From positions 472,871,655 to 472,935,654 of the forward strand of contig CM062808.1 of assembly GCA_031772625.1 (NCBI GenBank): DNA of 64,000 nucleotides, written 5' to 3'. Below are positions 10,834 to 21,196 of this stretch, one piece after another. A program made the position numbers and the translations under genes. Position 1 is the first letter of the stretch. Every line of letters starts with the position of its first letter. This DNA comes from Pinus tabuliformis. Lineage: Eukaryota > Streptophyta > Pinopsida > Pinales > Pinaceae. The notes under the pieces were generated by a model. It worked only from the letters and a program-made list of their open reading frames with translations. It was not told the origin of the DNA and made no database searches.

Positions 10834-11870
10834 GCAGTGCGCAATTCTCGGGGAGGACTGTAGATGGCCCGCGCTCGAGGTATGCTTCACCGGCGTTCTG
10901 GTAGCCAACAGCTCGGTGTATCAAAGCGCAGAGGAGATCAGAATAGCCACTCGAGTTTGAAGTGGTGGTTGATAAATGCATGCGCATGATCTAGCCGATT
11001 AGATTTTGAATCGGCGCAATCTGTGGCGTGGGGGATGAGTTGTCCCCGCCAGACCGTTGGGCGACGTCATCCATCATTCACCTGCGTATTCACTTGTTGC
11101 CGCATCCATTCCCACAGATTTTCCACCGCCTTTTCCTGTTAAACTCATGCTTCTGACGAGAGTGTTCTCACGTGCGTGCTGTTCATTCTCTTTGTCGTGG
11201 CCGCCACCAAAACATCCAATTACACTTTAACTAGCCGACGTGGTCAGTCGACTGGCCATACGGCCGCTCAACCATTCAATTTTACGCTATGCAAACAATT
11301 TCAAAGTAAAATTCATGCGATTTGATGGAAGGAAGGGTCGAGACACTTACCTGCGTGGCTGCACACGATTTTTCCAGTTCTTGGACGATGGTGAGTGGAT
11401 CTACCTGATGCATGCGACTTACACAGATTTGGAGGCTCGTGGTTACAGGTTGCCGACGATGGAGTTGATGTTTTTCTTGCATGCGCCCGCGTTTCCTTTC
11501 ATATGGCGGTGCTGTGAATGGTATCCACTCGAGCAGGTTGAACTGTTACAGGATTCCCGCGAGGTGTCTCGTAACAGCCCTTCCTCCTTGGGTGCATGCT
11601 ACACGACGGAGGATCTGGTCTTTCAATCACGTTCCAGGAGCTTCTGATGCCTGTGGTATGAGATCTCAGCATTTGTTTATCTTCGAAAATGGCTTTTCCC
11701 GCAAGAACTCATCGATATTCTTTGTTGGTGCAGGGAACTTGGTAGCATGTCGACAAGGATGGTGGAGCAAGGTGACAGCAAGGTGCAAGGGTGCCAACAG
11801 AGGCTTGCATGCATCCAAACCAATCCATAGTCGCTAAATATCCTTTTAAGATGAATTCTGGGCCGTCCAA

Positions 11871-12002
11871 AACTTCTACAGGAAGTTTCCTGTAGAACAC
11901 AGAGCATCCTGTAGAAAGTTCGGCCTTCCTGTAGAAAGTCTGTACTTTCCTGTAGAAAATCCGCGCCTTCTTGTAGAAAGACTGCATCTTCCTGTAGAAG
12001 AT
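11871..12002 (-). repeat. TTCCTGTAGAA motif cluster 2
   Basis: Cores start at 11889, 11908, 11928, 11949, 11970 and 11991 (spacing 19, 20, 21, 21, 21, about two helical turns). One inverted copy, TTCTACAGGAAG, at about 11874 makes a foldback with its neighbour. Confidence 0.85.
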
Positions 12003-12225
12003 TCAAACCATGATAAAATTTCACATACCTTGAAAAAACATGGGTACCCTTGGAGGAGGTGCTGGTGAGGTTCCTTGACAGCATGATAAGGACCCTTGGC
12101 TTTGAGTTGAAGGCTTCTTCTCCTCCATAGAACATTTGCAACCTGCATGCAATTTTACCATATTTTGCTTATTGTTTTTCTTTTTTCTTTTTTCTTTTTT
12201 CTTTTTTCTTTTTTCTTTTTTTTTT

Positions 12226-12430
12226 GAAAGATAACAGGGGCGCCTCAAGGAGGTTTTCACCTGTGCCATCTGCCCTGAGCGCCTCAGAGAGGTTTTCACT
12301 CAAGGATCTTTTTCAAACCTTTTTTTTTTTTTTTGAAAGACAATAGGGGCGCCTCAATGAGGTTTTCACCCCTACTACCTGCCTTGGGCGCCTCAGAGAG
12401 GTTTTCACCCAAGGATCTTTATTATTTTTT
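12226..12430. repeat. 109-bp tandem duplication with GGGCGCCTCA motif
   Basis: Unit 1 starts at 12226 and unit 2 at 12335; both begin GAAAGA and share two GCGCCTCA…GGTTTTCAC half-repeats, so the half-motif appears four times. T-rich or CT-rich tracts (12160-12225, 12318-12334, 12420-12460) separate and flank the units. It lies just past the integrase stop in element orientation. Confidence 0.8.
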
Positions 12431-12468
12431 CTTTTTTTTCTTTTTTTTTTTTTTTTTTTCCATATCCC

Positions 12469-15107
12469 TCAGGGTATGCCAGAAGTAGAGGCAGAACCCC
12501 TCTCTAGGACCAATACAGATTTCTCCATAGTTTTGATGAACTCTTGTCTTGAGAGAGGTCTCCTGTAGATCTTCAATCGATGCCCATTGACAAGCATGGG
12601 AATGGCTTCCTCCTCAATGGTTCGAATGAGGACAGATCCATTGTCATGGCATTTCTCCACTGCATATGGTCCTAGCCATCTGGTTCTCAGCTTCCCCTTG
12701 AAATCTTTGTATCTGGAGTCATACAACAAAGCCCAATCTCCCGGCTGAAATTGCTTGCCATGGAGATGTTGGTCATGCCACACCTTTCTCTGAAGTTGAA
12801 CCACTTCTGAGTGAAGGAGGGCCTGCATTCGTTACTCATCCAGGCCATTCAGCTGCAGTAGCCTTTCTTTTTGTGCATGGCTGAGATCTAGGTCCAGCTG
12901 AGCTTCCATCCTCAAAGTGTTGTATTCAAACTCAATGGACAACAAAGCTTTCTTCCCATAGAACAGCTCATACGGTGTGAAGCCGGTGGTGGTCTTCCAG
13001 GTGGTGTTGTAAGCCCATGTGGCTTCAACCAGGTGATCTGCCCAGTCCTTTCTGCTGCTGCTCACCACCTTAGTCAAGATCCCTTCTAATGCTCTATTAG
13101 TGACTTCCACCTGCCCATTTGCTTGAGGGTGATAAGGGGTGGAAGTCCTATGCTTGATCTTGTGATGAGCTAGGAGATCTTCAACCAGGTTGGAGGTAAA
13201 CTGGCTCCCTTGATCAGTGACCAGCTCTCTTGGATAGCCAAACTTATAGAAGATGTTTTCTCTTAGGAACTCGGCCACCTTTTCTTATGTTGCTGCTTTG
13301 ATTGCTTTGGTCTCTGCCCACTTTGTCAAATATTCAGTACACACAATGATGTAAGTCCTTTGCCTTGAAGAGGGGTTGATTGGGCCCACAAAGTCCATGC
13401 CCCACTTCTCAAATGGCTCAAGAGTCACTTGAGGTTGGAGAGGCATCTCATCCCTTTGGGTCGGTTTCCCCATTCTTTGGCATTGGTCACACTGACTGAC
13501 ATATCTTCTGACATCTTGATGAAGTGTGGGCCAATAGTAGCCTGCCTGCAGGATTTTGAAGACAGTTCTCTTTGCTGCAAAATGTCCTCCACATGGCCCA
13601 TCAAGACAAGTGAGGAGGATATCAAAGACTTCCTCCTCCCTTACACAACGCCTTAAGATCTGATCGGGGCCAAGCTTGAATAGATTGCCCCCGATCCAAG
13701 TAAATGAGGCACTTTTTCTGATGATTCTGCTCTTCTCTCTGGAAGATAGGTGTGGAGGGAACTGTGCTGAAACAAGATAGTTTGCTATATCAGCAAACCA
13801 TGGAGAGAGTACTGAAATAGCAAACAGATGTTCATCGGGCATCTGGTCATCCACTGTTCCATCCTCATCTGCAGACAAATCCAATCTAGATAAAAAGTCA
13901 GCAACAACATTTTCTCTACCTGGTTTGTCAACAATGGTCAAATCAAACTGCTGCAATAAAAGTAACCATCTAATAATACGAGCATTCACATCTGGTTTAT
14001 TCATTAAATATCTAATAGCAGCATGGTCAGTATGTACAAAGGTCTGGTAACCAGTAATATAATGTCGGAACTTGTTCAATGCATGGACCACAGCCAAGAA
14101 TTCTTTCTCGATTACAGTGTAATTCAGCTCAACTTTGGACAAGTTTTTGCTAACAAAGTAAATGGCATATGGAATTTTCTGCTCAACTTGTCCTAAAGCT
14201 GCACCTATGGCTTTGTTCGAGGCATCGGTGTGGATGTGGAAAGGTAGGGCCCAGTTTGGACCTCTCAGGATTGGGGCTAACACCAACTTGTCCTTTAATT
14301 CATTTAAAGCCCTCTGACAATCGTCAGTCCAATTAAACTCCACATCTTTTGCCAACAGGCCAAACAATGGCGAGGCTAGCTTTCTGAAATCTTTAATGAA
14401 TCTCCGGTAGTATCCTGCTAATCCCAAGAAACTCCGGACATCCCTTACCTTTTGAGGAGGTGGAACCCTCTTGATGAGAGCAATTTTGTTAGGATCCACC
14501 TGCAACCCATGGCAAGAAATGGTATGGCCTAGCACGGTCCCTTCAGTCATTAGGAATTCACATTTTTCAGGACTAAGGGACAAGTTCATCTCGGTGCATT
14601 TGGTTAGGACTTTTCCCAGGTTGGACATTGCTTCCTGGAAGTTGGCCCCATAAGGAGTAAAGTCATCCATATAGATTTCTACTGCATCATGGACCAGCTC
14701 CGAGAAGATGCTCAAGATAGCTCTCTGAAGGTAGCAGGAGCATTGCATAGCCCAAAGGGAAGGACTCGATAGGAAAAGGTACCCCAAGGACAAGTGAAGG
14801 TGGTCTTATCTTGGTCTTCTGGGCTGATTTGGATTTGGTTGTACCCGCTAAACCCATCCAGGAAAGAGAAGAACTTCTTTCCTGCCAGTCCATCCAACAC
14901 TTGATCTATGGAAGGTAGAGGGAAATGGTCCTTCTTGGTAGCTTTGTTCAGTTCTCGGTAGTCCACACAGATTCTCCATTTCCCATTTTTCTTGGGAACC
15001 AACATTAGAGGGGACACCCATTCACTATCTGAGATGGGGTAGATGAATCTGCCATCCAACAGTTTTTGCAATTCTTCCTTGACAATGTCCTTAAGGGCTG
15101 GATTCAT
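12469..15107 (-). pseudogene. pol of element A (RT, RNase H, integrase), disabled
   Basis: Continues the gag-protease frame. RT begins with LKDIVKEELQKLLDGRFIYP and has KNGKWRICVDYRELNKAT, GFSGYNQIQI and the catalytic YMDDF (about 14660-14676). A one-base loss near 14730 shifts the frame between the two RT halves. RNase H shows [15 protein letters not shown], the [12 protein letters not shown] helix and HTDHAAI. Integrase shows the zinc-finger C-x2-C (QCDQCQ), [16 protein letters not shown] and NGQVEVTNR as D, D, E, and a GPY-type end (RWLGPYAVE). In-frame stops lie at about 13285 and 12832. There is no chromodomain. These enzymes would copy and integrate the element DNA; this copy cannot make them intact. 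Confidence 0.92.
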
Positions 15108-15113
15108 TCTCCT

Positions 15114-17843
15114 CTAAGGCTGCCTAACCGGTTTACAATCCTCTTTGATGTATATATGATGGGTACAGACCGAAGGATGGACTCCTTTCATTTCCTTATA
15201 GCTCCAAGCAAAAGCATCTAGGTGGTTGGCCAACAGACTACACAACTCCTTTTCCTGGGAAGGAGATAGGGAGGAGTTGATCTTCAATGCTTTCTCAGGG
15301 CCGAACTCCACATTCTTGACTCTGGGAGTAACAGGGTTGGTTGTACAAAGATCCACTAAGGTGCTGGCTTGGGCATCCTCCACCAATTTCTCTAAGGGTA
15401 GTGTACTGGAAGGTGGATTCTGGATCAAGGTCTCGATCAAGTCATCCTCGGTTGGGGGGTCTCTTCTAGTGGTATCTAAGGTGCACAGAGGTGCTGAGTA
15501 CACCTCGTCTTCCTCTCCTTCTTCCAACCAGAGTGGTAAGTCATGCTCTAAGGAGGGTTGGGCAGGAGGGTATAGGACTAGCTGCTTGGACATGGGACCA
15601 TTTTTGATGGTCATGTTTCCTGCACGACAACTTATGTAAGCATCTGCAGTAGCTAACCAAGGCCTTCCCAAAATGAGAGGATATCCAGTAAGCTTGGCCT
15701 TTGGTTGCAGAACCAGGAAGTCTGCAGGGTATTCCCAAGAGTCAATAGAGACCAAGACATCCTCCACAATCCCTTCGGGTGTCACGGTGGAGCGATATGC
15801 TAATTGCAGTACTGTCGAGGTCTTCCTCAAGGAACCCTGAAGATTAAGCTTAAGCATGGTATCCCTGGTCATCACATTAATGGAAGCCCCCAGATCAATC
15901 AAGGTGTGAGGTATAATGGTGCCATTGATGTGAACATCTACTACAGGACTTCCAGGATCTAGGTACTTTGGGCAGATGACTTGTCCTAACATAAGGTCAG
16001 ATAGTTGTCCTATGACATTGATAGTTGAGGCATCTTTCTTCCGTCTGCCTAGGTGTTTGAAACACTTCTCTTTAACCAGTTTGTTGTATATTGGCACATC
16101 CTTGATGGCTTGGAGAAGTGGTATTTTTACACACAACTGCTTGAGCTCACCCAAAAGCTCATCCTCCTCTGGGTTGGGTTGTGTGGTGGTTGTTAGTCTC
16201 TCAGGAAAGGGTGGAATAACCTTCGGTTCACTTTCCTGTTTACCTTCCTCATCCTCTCGGGGAGGAGGTTTGCGATCTGATAGAGTCTTTCCAGATCGAA
16301 GATTGATCTCCTGGATCTCCACAGCATAGGTAGGGCATGAGGTTTCCCCAGTGTATACCTGTTGGGCCTGTCTATTGTTGGGGTTTGGGTTCGGTTGAGC
16401 AGGCATTTGAGGTTTCCTTGGAGGAGCAGGAGGTAATGGCTGAGGTTGAACTGGTGGTGGAGGCAAGATGGCAGGAGGAGTGTTGTATTGGGGCCTCCAC
16501 CCCGACTGAGGTGCATTCCATTGAGGTTGTGGCTGGGCATGTAAATGATATGAATGAGAAGTAGGTTGAGTGGGGTACTGAGGTGGATAAGACCATGGAG
16601 GAGGCATGGACCATGAAGGATGAGCAGGGGGACCCCAGGAAGGCATAGGAGTCGATTGGTTGGGGCTGTAATAAGCTTGAGATGCCCCTTGCATCCCCTG
16701 CTGATAAGGTCTAGATCCTTGTGGCCTCCTTTGGTTGAGGTAATAGAGAGGTTCAGTGGGAGCTTCTATCCCTTGGTACATGGCTTTAAACCCAGGTAAG
16801 GTTGGACACTGATTTGTGGGATGGTCCTCCTCACAAACGAAACACACTTCAACCGAATGCAATGGACATTCGTTCTTAGGGTGTCTCCTTGTGCACCTAG
16901 GGCAGAAGACAGCCAAGGCTCTCTCAGCTTCTTCTTTCTTTTGTTGAATCCTGAATGTGTCAAGCTGCATGGCAATGGTCTGTCTCACCTCACTCTTAAG
17001 GTCTTCTAATTGATTTGCAAGCTCATGTTTGGAGAAAGGGACACTAGTTGAGAGGTGGTTTCCTCTACCTCGTTTTCGAGCTGCCCTGGAGTGGTTTCTA
17101 AACACAGTCTTGATGTCCTCATAAGGCAGTTGGTAAATGTCCCCCCCAGCTAACATGTGAATGGTATCTAAGAGGTCTTCAGGGACTCCTCAGAGCAGGA
17201 CCAACTTGAGGGATTCAGGGTCAAGTGTGCACCTGGCCCGCTTATAGCTTAGTTGGAACCTCTCCTCATAATCCTCTAAGGACTCATCATTTCCCATGGT
17301 CATCCGAAAGATTTCCCCCTTTGTTTTCTTGGACCTACAGTAATCCCGGTACTTGGTATTGAAAGCTTGCTACATCTGAGCCCAAGTGGTGATACTATTC
17401 CCAGGTAAGCCCATGAACCAGCGTAATGCTGCATCCTTAAGAGTGGAAGGGAAAAGTTTCAGTTTTTGCTCATCTTCAGTATAGTCATAGGTTCTACAAA
17501 GGATAGCAAACTCAAACAGGAAGGTATCCGGATCTTCAGTGGTCAGCCCATGGAAGTGAGGTAAGGCGGAGGGGCTAATGTTCTTCATTTTCATCTCTCC
17601 ATTGGTCTCTCGGATGGGGAAGGCACCTTCTATTCTCTCATCTTCCCTTCTATTGTCAGCCATAGCTTCAGATGGAGTGGTTTCTAACTCTTCTTCTACT
17701 ATAGGATCTTTGGATATCTCAGGATGTTCACCTATAGGTTCCTTTGGGTCACTGTCACCAAAGAAGAGAGAAGGGTGACTCAGTGATGTGGTGGGGGTGT
17801 TTGGTAGGAATTTGCCTGATCTATCTCGGTTCCTACGAGGCAT
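15114..17843 (-). pseudogene. gag-protease of element A, disabled
   Basis: Starts at MPRRNRDRSGK (17843), 345 bases inside the primer site. The capsid-like region contains PHFHGLTTEDPDTFLFEF and LKDAALRWFMGLP, typical of plant retrotransposon gag. Two zinc knuckles follow (CPRCTRRHPKNEC near 16870-16905, CFVCEEDHPTNQC near 16810-16850), each C-x2-C-x3-H-x4-C. Next come a long Pro/Gln-rich linker (about 16390-16700) and the protease, whose active-site motif DLGASINV lies at 15873-15896. In-frame stops occur at 17370, 17190 and 15114, the last separating it from RT. Because all pieces share one frame, the parent probably made a single gag-pol polyprotein. Confidence 0.9.
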
Positions 17844-18188
17844 GAAATGGAAAAGACTTTCTTTTTCTTTTGATTGTTTTTGCTTTGCTTTTCTTTTGGT
17901 ACCTGCAAAACTGAGACAGATTGATCTACAACTAACTATGAAAGATTCAGAATTAAACTGAAAGCAGGAAAGAACTAATCTACTTTGCTCAAATGAAATT
18001 GCAAGAATGGAAATGCTAGTCTACGCTTGCAGAAAGGAAATGCTAATCTATGAAAGCAGGAAATGCTAATCTATGAAAGTAGGAAATGTCTATGCTACTT
18101 TTGCAGAATGGAAATGAAGTAAACTACTTAGCAGAAGGCAAGAGTAAGAAAGTAGAAGAAAAGCAACAATTACTAATACTCTGACGCT
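17844..18188 (-). other. element A untranslated leader
   Basis: Spacer between primer site and gag start. It contains GGAAATGCTAATCTATGAAAG-type repeats of 23-27 bases at about 18008-18090 (three good copies and a partial one). The rest is A-rich with no other feature seen. Confidence 0.6.
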
Positions 18189-18206
18189 TCCCCGGCAACG
18201 GCGCCA
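18189..18206 (-). promoter_or_regulatory. primer-binding site, tRNA-Asp type
   Basis: The minus strand reads TGGCGCCGTTGCCGGGGA, complementary to the 3' end of plant tRNA-Asp including CCA. It lies six bases inside the LTR end at 18213. A tRNA-Asp primer is usual for Athila-group elements. Confidence 0.9.
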
Positions 18207-18212
18207 AAAAGA

Positions 18213-20332
18213 TGGTGGGCTCCAGTATTGGAGCAATAATGCTACAACTCCTGGAGCTTCCTATCTCTAATTTTATCAACCCGATAGTTCGTACAAACTT
18301 GGAAGCGACGGTGCTGTATGCACAAGTACTAGCTCTTGTCGCAGCTGTCACTTGGTCAGCTGGCACAAGTCCGCTAGGGCTCAAGCCAACTTCTATATGC
18401 TCATAGAAGAAGCTTTATGAATGATGGATGAAATCTAACTCAAAGGAGACTAATCTATCTGCAGAAAGAAACTAAAAGCCAACAAAGCATGAAAACCCTA
18501 GTAAACCCTAATTTGACTAACTAGACCCTTACAATGCAAAACTGTGAATGAAACTACTACCACTAATGCCATTACTTGTAGTGAGCTGAAATACATGCAT
18601 CTAAGCTACTTGCATCTGAAAAGACATGTTTTTGTATTTTTTCATTAAGTGGTTGGGTTTATTGTGATGATGCTTTTGATTAGGGTTTGGTTGTGCAGGA
18701 GCGGTTGGAATGGAAGGAAAGCATGGGCAAGGTCAGGATGGCTAGGGGAGGTCCCAGAGGGTCTCTAGCATCAATCCACAGAAGTCTACCACATTCGGAT
18801 GCTCAGCAACCGAGTTTGCAGGCTTCTACAGGAAGTCTGCAGGGGATCCTACAGGAAACTCAGGGATTCTACAGGAAGTCTGTGCAATTCTACAGGATGT
18901 TTGGCCGTTGAGGTTTTGGGAGATGGTGAAGTGTTGGAGTGATGTGGGAGGATAGGTGAGATGGAGATGGGACTGGTGATGGCTCAGGAGCAGAGAAATC
19001 AGATGGAGGAAGAGTGTATGCAGGGGTTTGATGGCTTGGAAGGATGGGATCAACGAAAGGTTAAGTAAATGAAGCTACGTGGCAATAGATGAGTTGGAGG
19101 ATAAATGAGCTGGACAGAGGCCGAGTGGGTGACTTGAGGAGAGATCAAGAAGAAGAAGAAGGAAGTGGAATGATATGGAGCAGCGTAAATGAAACAAATG
19201 ACTTATGCACCAAAAACGAGAATTCATTAACCTATGATAACTGTGCCATGAAACCTATGAACAGCAATGGAAAACCAAGAAATGAAACTCATGCATGGAC
19301 GTGAAATGTAGAAGTATGGTTCAATATCAAAAGTGCATGAATGGATCTTCAACGAAAATGACTATGTTGCAGCTTGCATGGAAGTGAGAAGAACTGCGTT
19401 TCTTTTTGGTGGTTGGTTATGGACTGCACCCCAATCCCTAACAGAGATGGCAGTGAGCCTTAACAACCTTTTTCTGGAGCTCCAATAGATTATATCTGTC
19501 CTCTTCTAACCTAAGCAACTGGAAACAAATTCACCATAAGCTAATCCTAATCAATCTCATGAAAAAGACTAAATTAACAGACTGTAAATTCGAATTGCAT
19601 GTTAAAGTAAAAACTCAAAGTGCTGGAATGAAATGCAAATAACATTACAACACCGAGGAGATCTATTGCTCTCAAGTTGGGCCCTAACCTGAGAGCTATA
19701 GCTCCCTTAGAAACTCAGAATGAGATCAAAATCTGTCTGCCTTTATTCATGAACGAAAATCTGATGTCATGCCAAAACTGGCTTACAAAAGGAACAAACA
19801 CCGAGCTGTAGCTCGTACTTCCAAATTACAAGAGCAATACAAAAGTTCAAAAAGCTTCTATCCAAGGCTACGGCCTCAGTATTTATGCAAAATGATCATC
19901 CAACAGGTGTCCTTGATTTGTGGAGCTCGGCTGTCCAACTGAAGGTTAAATTGTTGATCCTGTAGAACAATTATAACTGCTGTTCCTGTAGAACAGTTGG
20001 CTGCCTCTAAGCTCGGTGGGGAGATGGATTGGAGCTCGGAGATATGGTGGGAATCACGAGGAAGGTCCCCAAGACTGTGGACATCCTCTCCTAAAAACCA
20101 GCAGTGCCACCTCATTGTCTCCTTGTCTCCTTTCTCGTGGTCTTTGCTCCCTTTTTATGCCAAAAACCTGAAATCATCATGTATTAGTCACGTGGATAGA
20201 GTGCCTACCCTTCTTCCTACAAACAACACGAATAGACCAAGAAATGAATGCATAAGCAATAAAAAATGAATGGTTTGAGCAGAGCAAGTAGGCAAAATGA
20301 GCCCAAATTGTACCAAAAATTGGGGCTCATCA
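18213..20332 (-). repeat. 5' LTR of element A
   Basis: 2120 bp, TGGTGGGC…CTCATCA, followed by the target duplication GTAAT (20333-20337). It carries the same motif copies as the 3' LTR (18824-18897, 19959, 19983). Scattered single-base differences from 5356-7474 are the only divergence noticed. Confidence 0.93.
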
Positions 20333-20696
20333 GTAATGGTGGTCACATGTTGTGGTTTTTTGGCGCAGTTTCCGCAATGGTTACAAAACCATAACCTTGG
20401 CCTGGTGGTTTACGCAGTGTTGTCACATGGTGACATTAACCGTGAAGCTTAAGTTTGTCAGAGCCACCAGTTGTTAGTCGCGTGGTTGTGTTAACCAGAC
20501 AGTTGGAGCATTCACATGGCACTAACCATTGTGGTGTTGGTTTGTGGAGTCATTGCATAACTGTTTGGCGTAACCATAGTGGTAACGGTGAGTGTCTTCA
20601 CATGGGGAGGGCTAGCGTGTGGGCTTGCCACCTCCTAACCTCCAACCCTCAAACCGTCACACTCTAACATTACGCAGAATCCATTATCTAGTAAGA

Positions 20697-20771
20697 ACCA
20701 TCGTGTAGTAGAGATGGTAAGGAACTTTGGCCATGGAGGGGAGGTCGCGGGGTCGAACCCCAGCGCCTCCA
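20697..20771 (+). other. tRNA-like block in LTR C (right copy)
   Basis: GATGGTAAGGAAC (A-box-like), then GGGGTCGAACCCC (B-box-like) and GCGCCTCCA. It is better preserved than the left copy at 1379-1453. Probably a tRNA-derived SINE head or pseudogene inside the LTR. Confidence 0.35.
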
Positions 20772-20911
20772 TAAAATTTTATCACACCAATGTAGGGGCA
20801 CATGGCGGCCTCCAAGCTTGCCACGTGTTGCCTTCTGATTGGACCAACTCAACCACTACTGCCCAATGATGTGCTACCACATGTCAACATATGACTCGTC
20901 CACTTGTACAG

Positions 20912-20967
20912 GAATATTCTAAGAAATATTCTAAAGAATATTCTAGGGAATATTCCAAGGAATATTC
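20912..20967 (-). promoter_or_regulatory. array of five GAATATTC-type palindromes in LTR C
   Basis: GAATATTC starts at 20912, 20936, 20948 and 20960, with GAAATATTC at 20923; spacing 11-13 bases. Each is an inverted GAA/TTC pair like a two-unit heat-shock element. In minus orientation the array begins about 230 bases from the LTR start, directly upstream of where the other copy has its TATA-like box. Confidence 0.45.
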
Positions 20968-21196
20968 TCCTTACTGACTAGGCTATACGGATGCTCAATC
21001 AAACCTTTTTTGCAAAATTTTTCCTGTTTGGTGAAACAGTCAGCGGGCTCTAATTTCCTCATACAAACTTCGTTTTGAGTGAAACAAGTTGTGTTGGGAT
21101 CGTTTTGACAAGACGAACGCAGTCGTTTAGTTTTCATATGATTCCGAGCATTTTTATTTTTGAGTTATTTCTTGCCCCTAATCCAGATTCCGATCA

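Larger units (their letters stand above)
10526..12225. other. element A spacer between integrase and accessory frame
   Basis: About 1.7 kb with no supported gene. It holds two motif clusters (10757-10833 and 11871-12002) and a (CTTTTTT)n-like tract ending near 12225. A plus-strand open frame at 11240-11647 (135 codons) is antisense to the element and matches nothing I know. Confidence 0.5.
5356..20332 (-). mobile_element. element A: Athila-like Ty3/gypsy retrotransposon, 14,977 bp
   Basis: Complete minus-strand element: target duplication GTAAT at 5351-5355 and 20333-20337; LTRs 5356-7474 and 18213-20332 beginning TGGTGGGC and ending CTCATCA; tRNA-Asp primer site at 18189-18206; polypurine tract at 7475-7486. 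Gag-pol occupies 17843 to 12469 in one frame with lesions, followed by about 5 kb containing an accessory reading frame. The DLGASIN protease motif, the tRNA-Asp primer, the absence of a chromodomain and the long post-pol region fit the Athila group. The LTRs differ by only about 1-2 % by eye, so the insertion is recent. Confidence 0.92.
387..21196 (-). mobile_element. element C: old LTR retroelement split by element A
   Basis: Two long direct repeats (about 387-1859, and 4443-5355 joined to 20338-21196) flank an internal segment, 1860-4442. Read on the minus strand, the internal segment starts with a primer-binding-like site (TGGTATTAGAGC, one change from the initiator-Met type) and ends with a purine tract (GTGGGAAGGAG). 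That tract abuts an LTR start beginning TGATTGG. Only a gag-like remnant is coded inside and there is no polymerase, so the copy was non-autonomous or is heavily deleted. The repeats are visibly diverged (many substitutions and indels), so C is older than A. The left LTR limit and the target duplication were not resolved. Confidence 0.55.
20338..21196 (-). repeat. LTR of element C, 5' copy, right part
   Basis: Continues LTR C after the element A insertion and aligns with about 1000-1859. It ends CGATCA, so the minus-strand LTR start is TGATCGG. It contains a tRNA-like block at 20697-20771 and the GAATATTC array at 20912-20967. Confidence 0.65.

Noticed and set aside
11240..11647. Plus-strand 135-codon open frame in element A
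   Set aside because: Antisense to the element, no known motif, no promoter or splice context.
20697..20771. tRNA gene
   Set aside because: Boxes resemble a tRNA but no complete cloverleaf or anticodon arm could be drawn, and it is repeated inside both LTRs.
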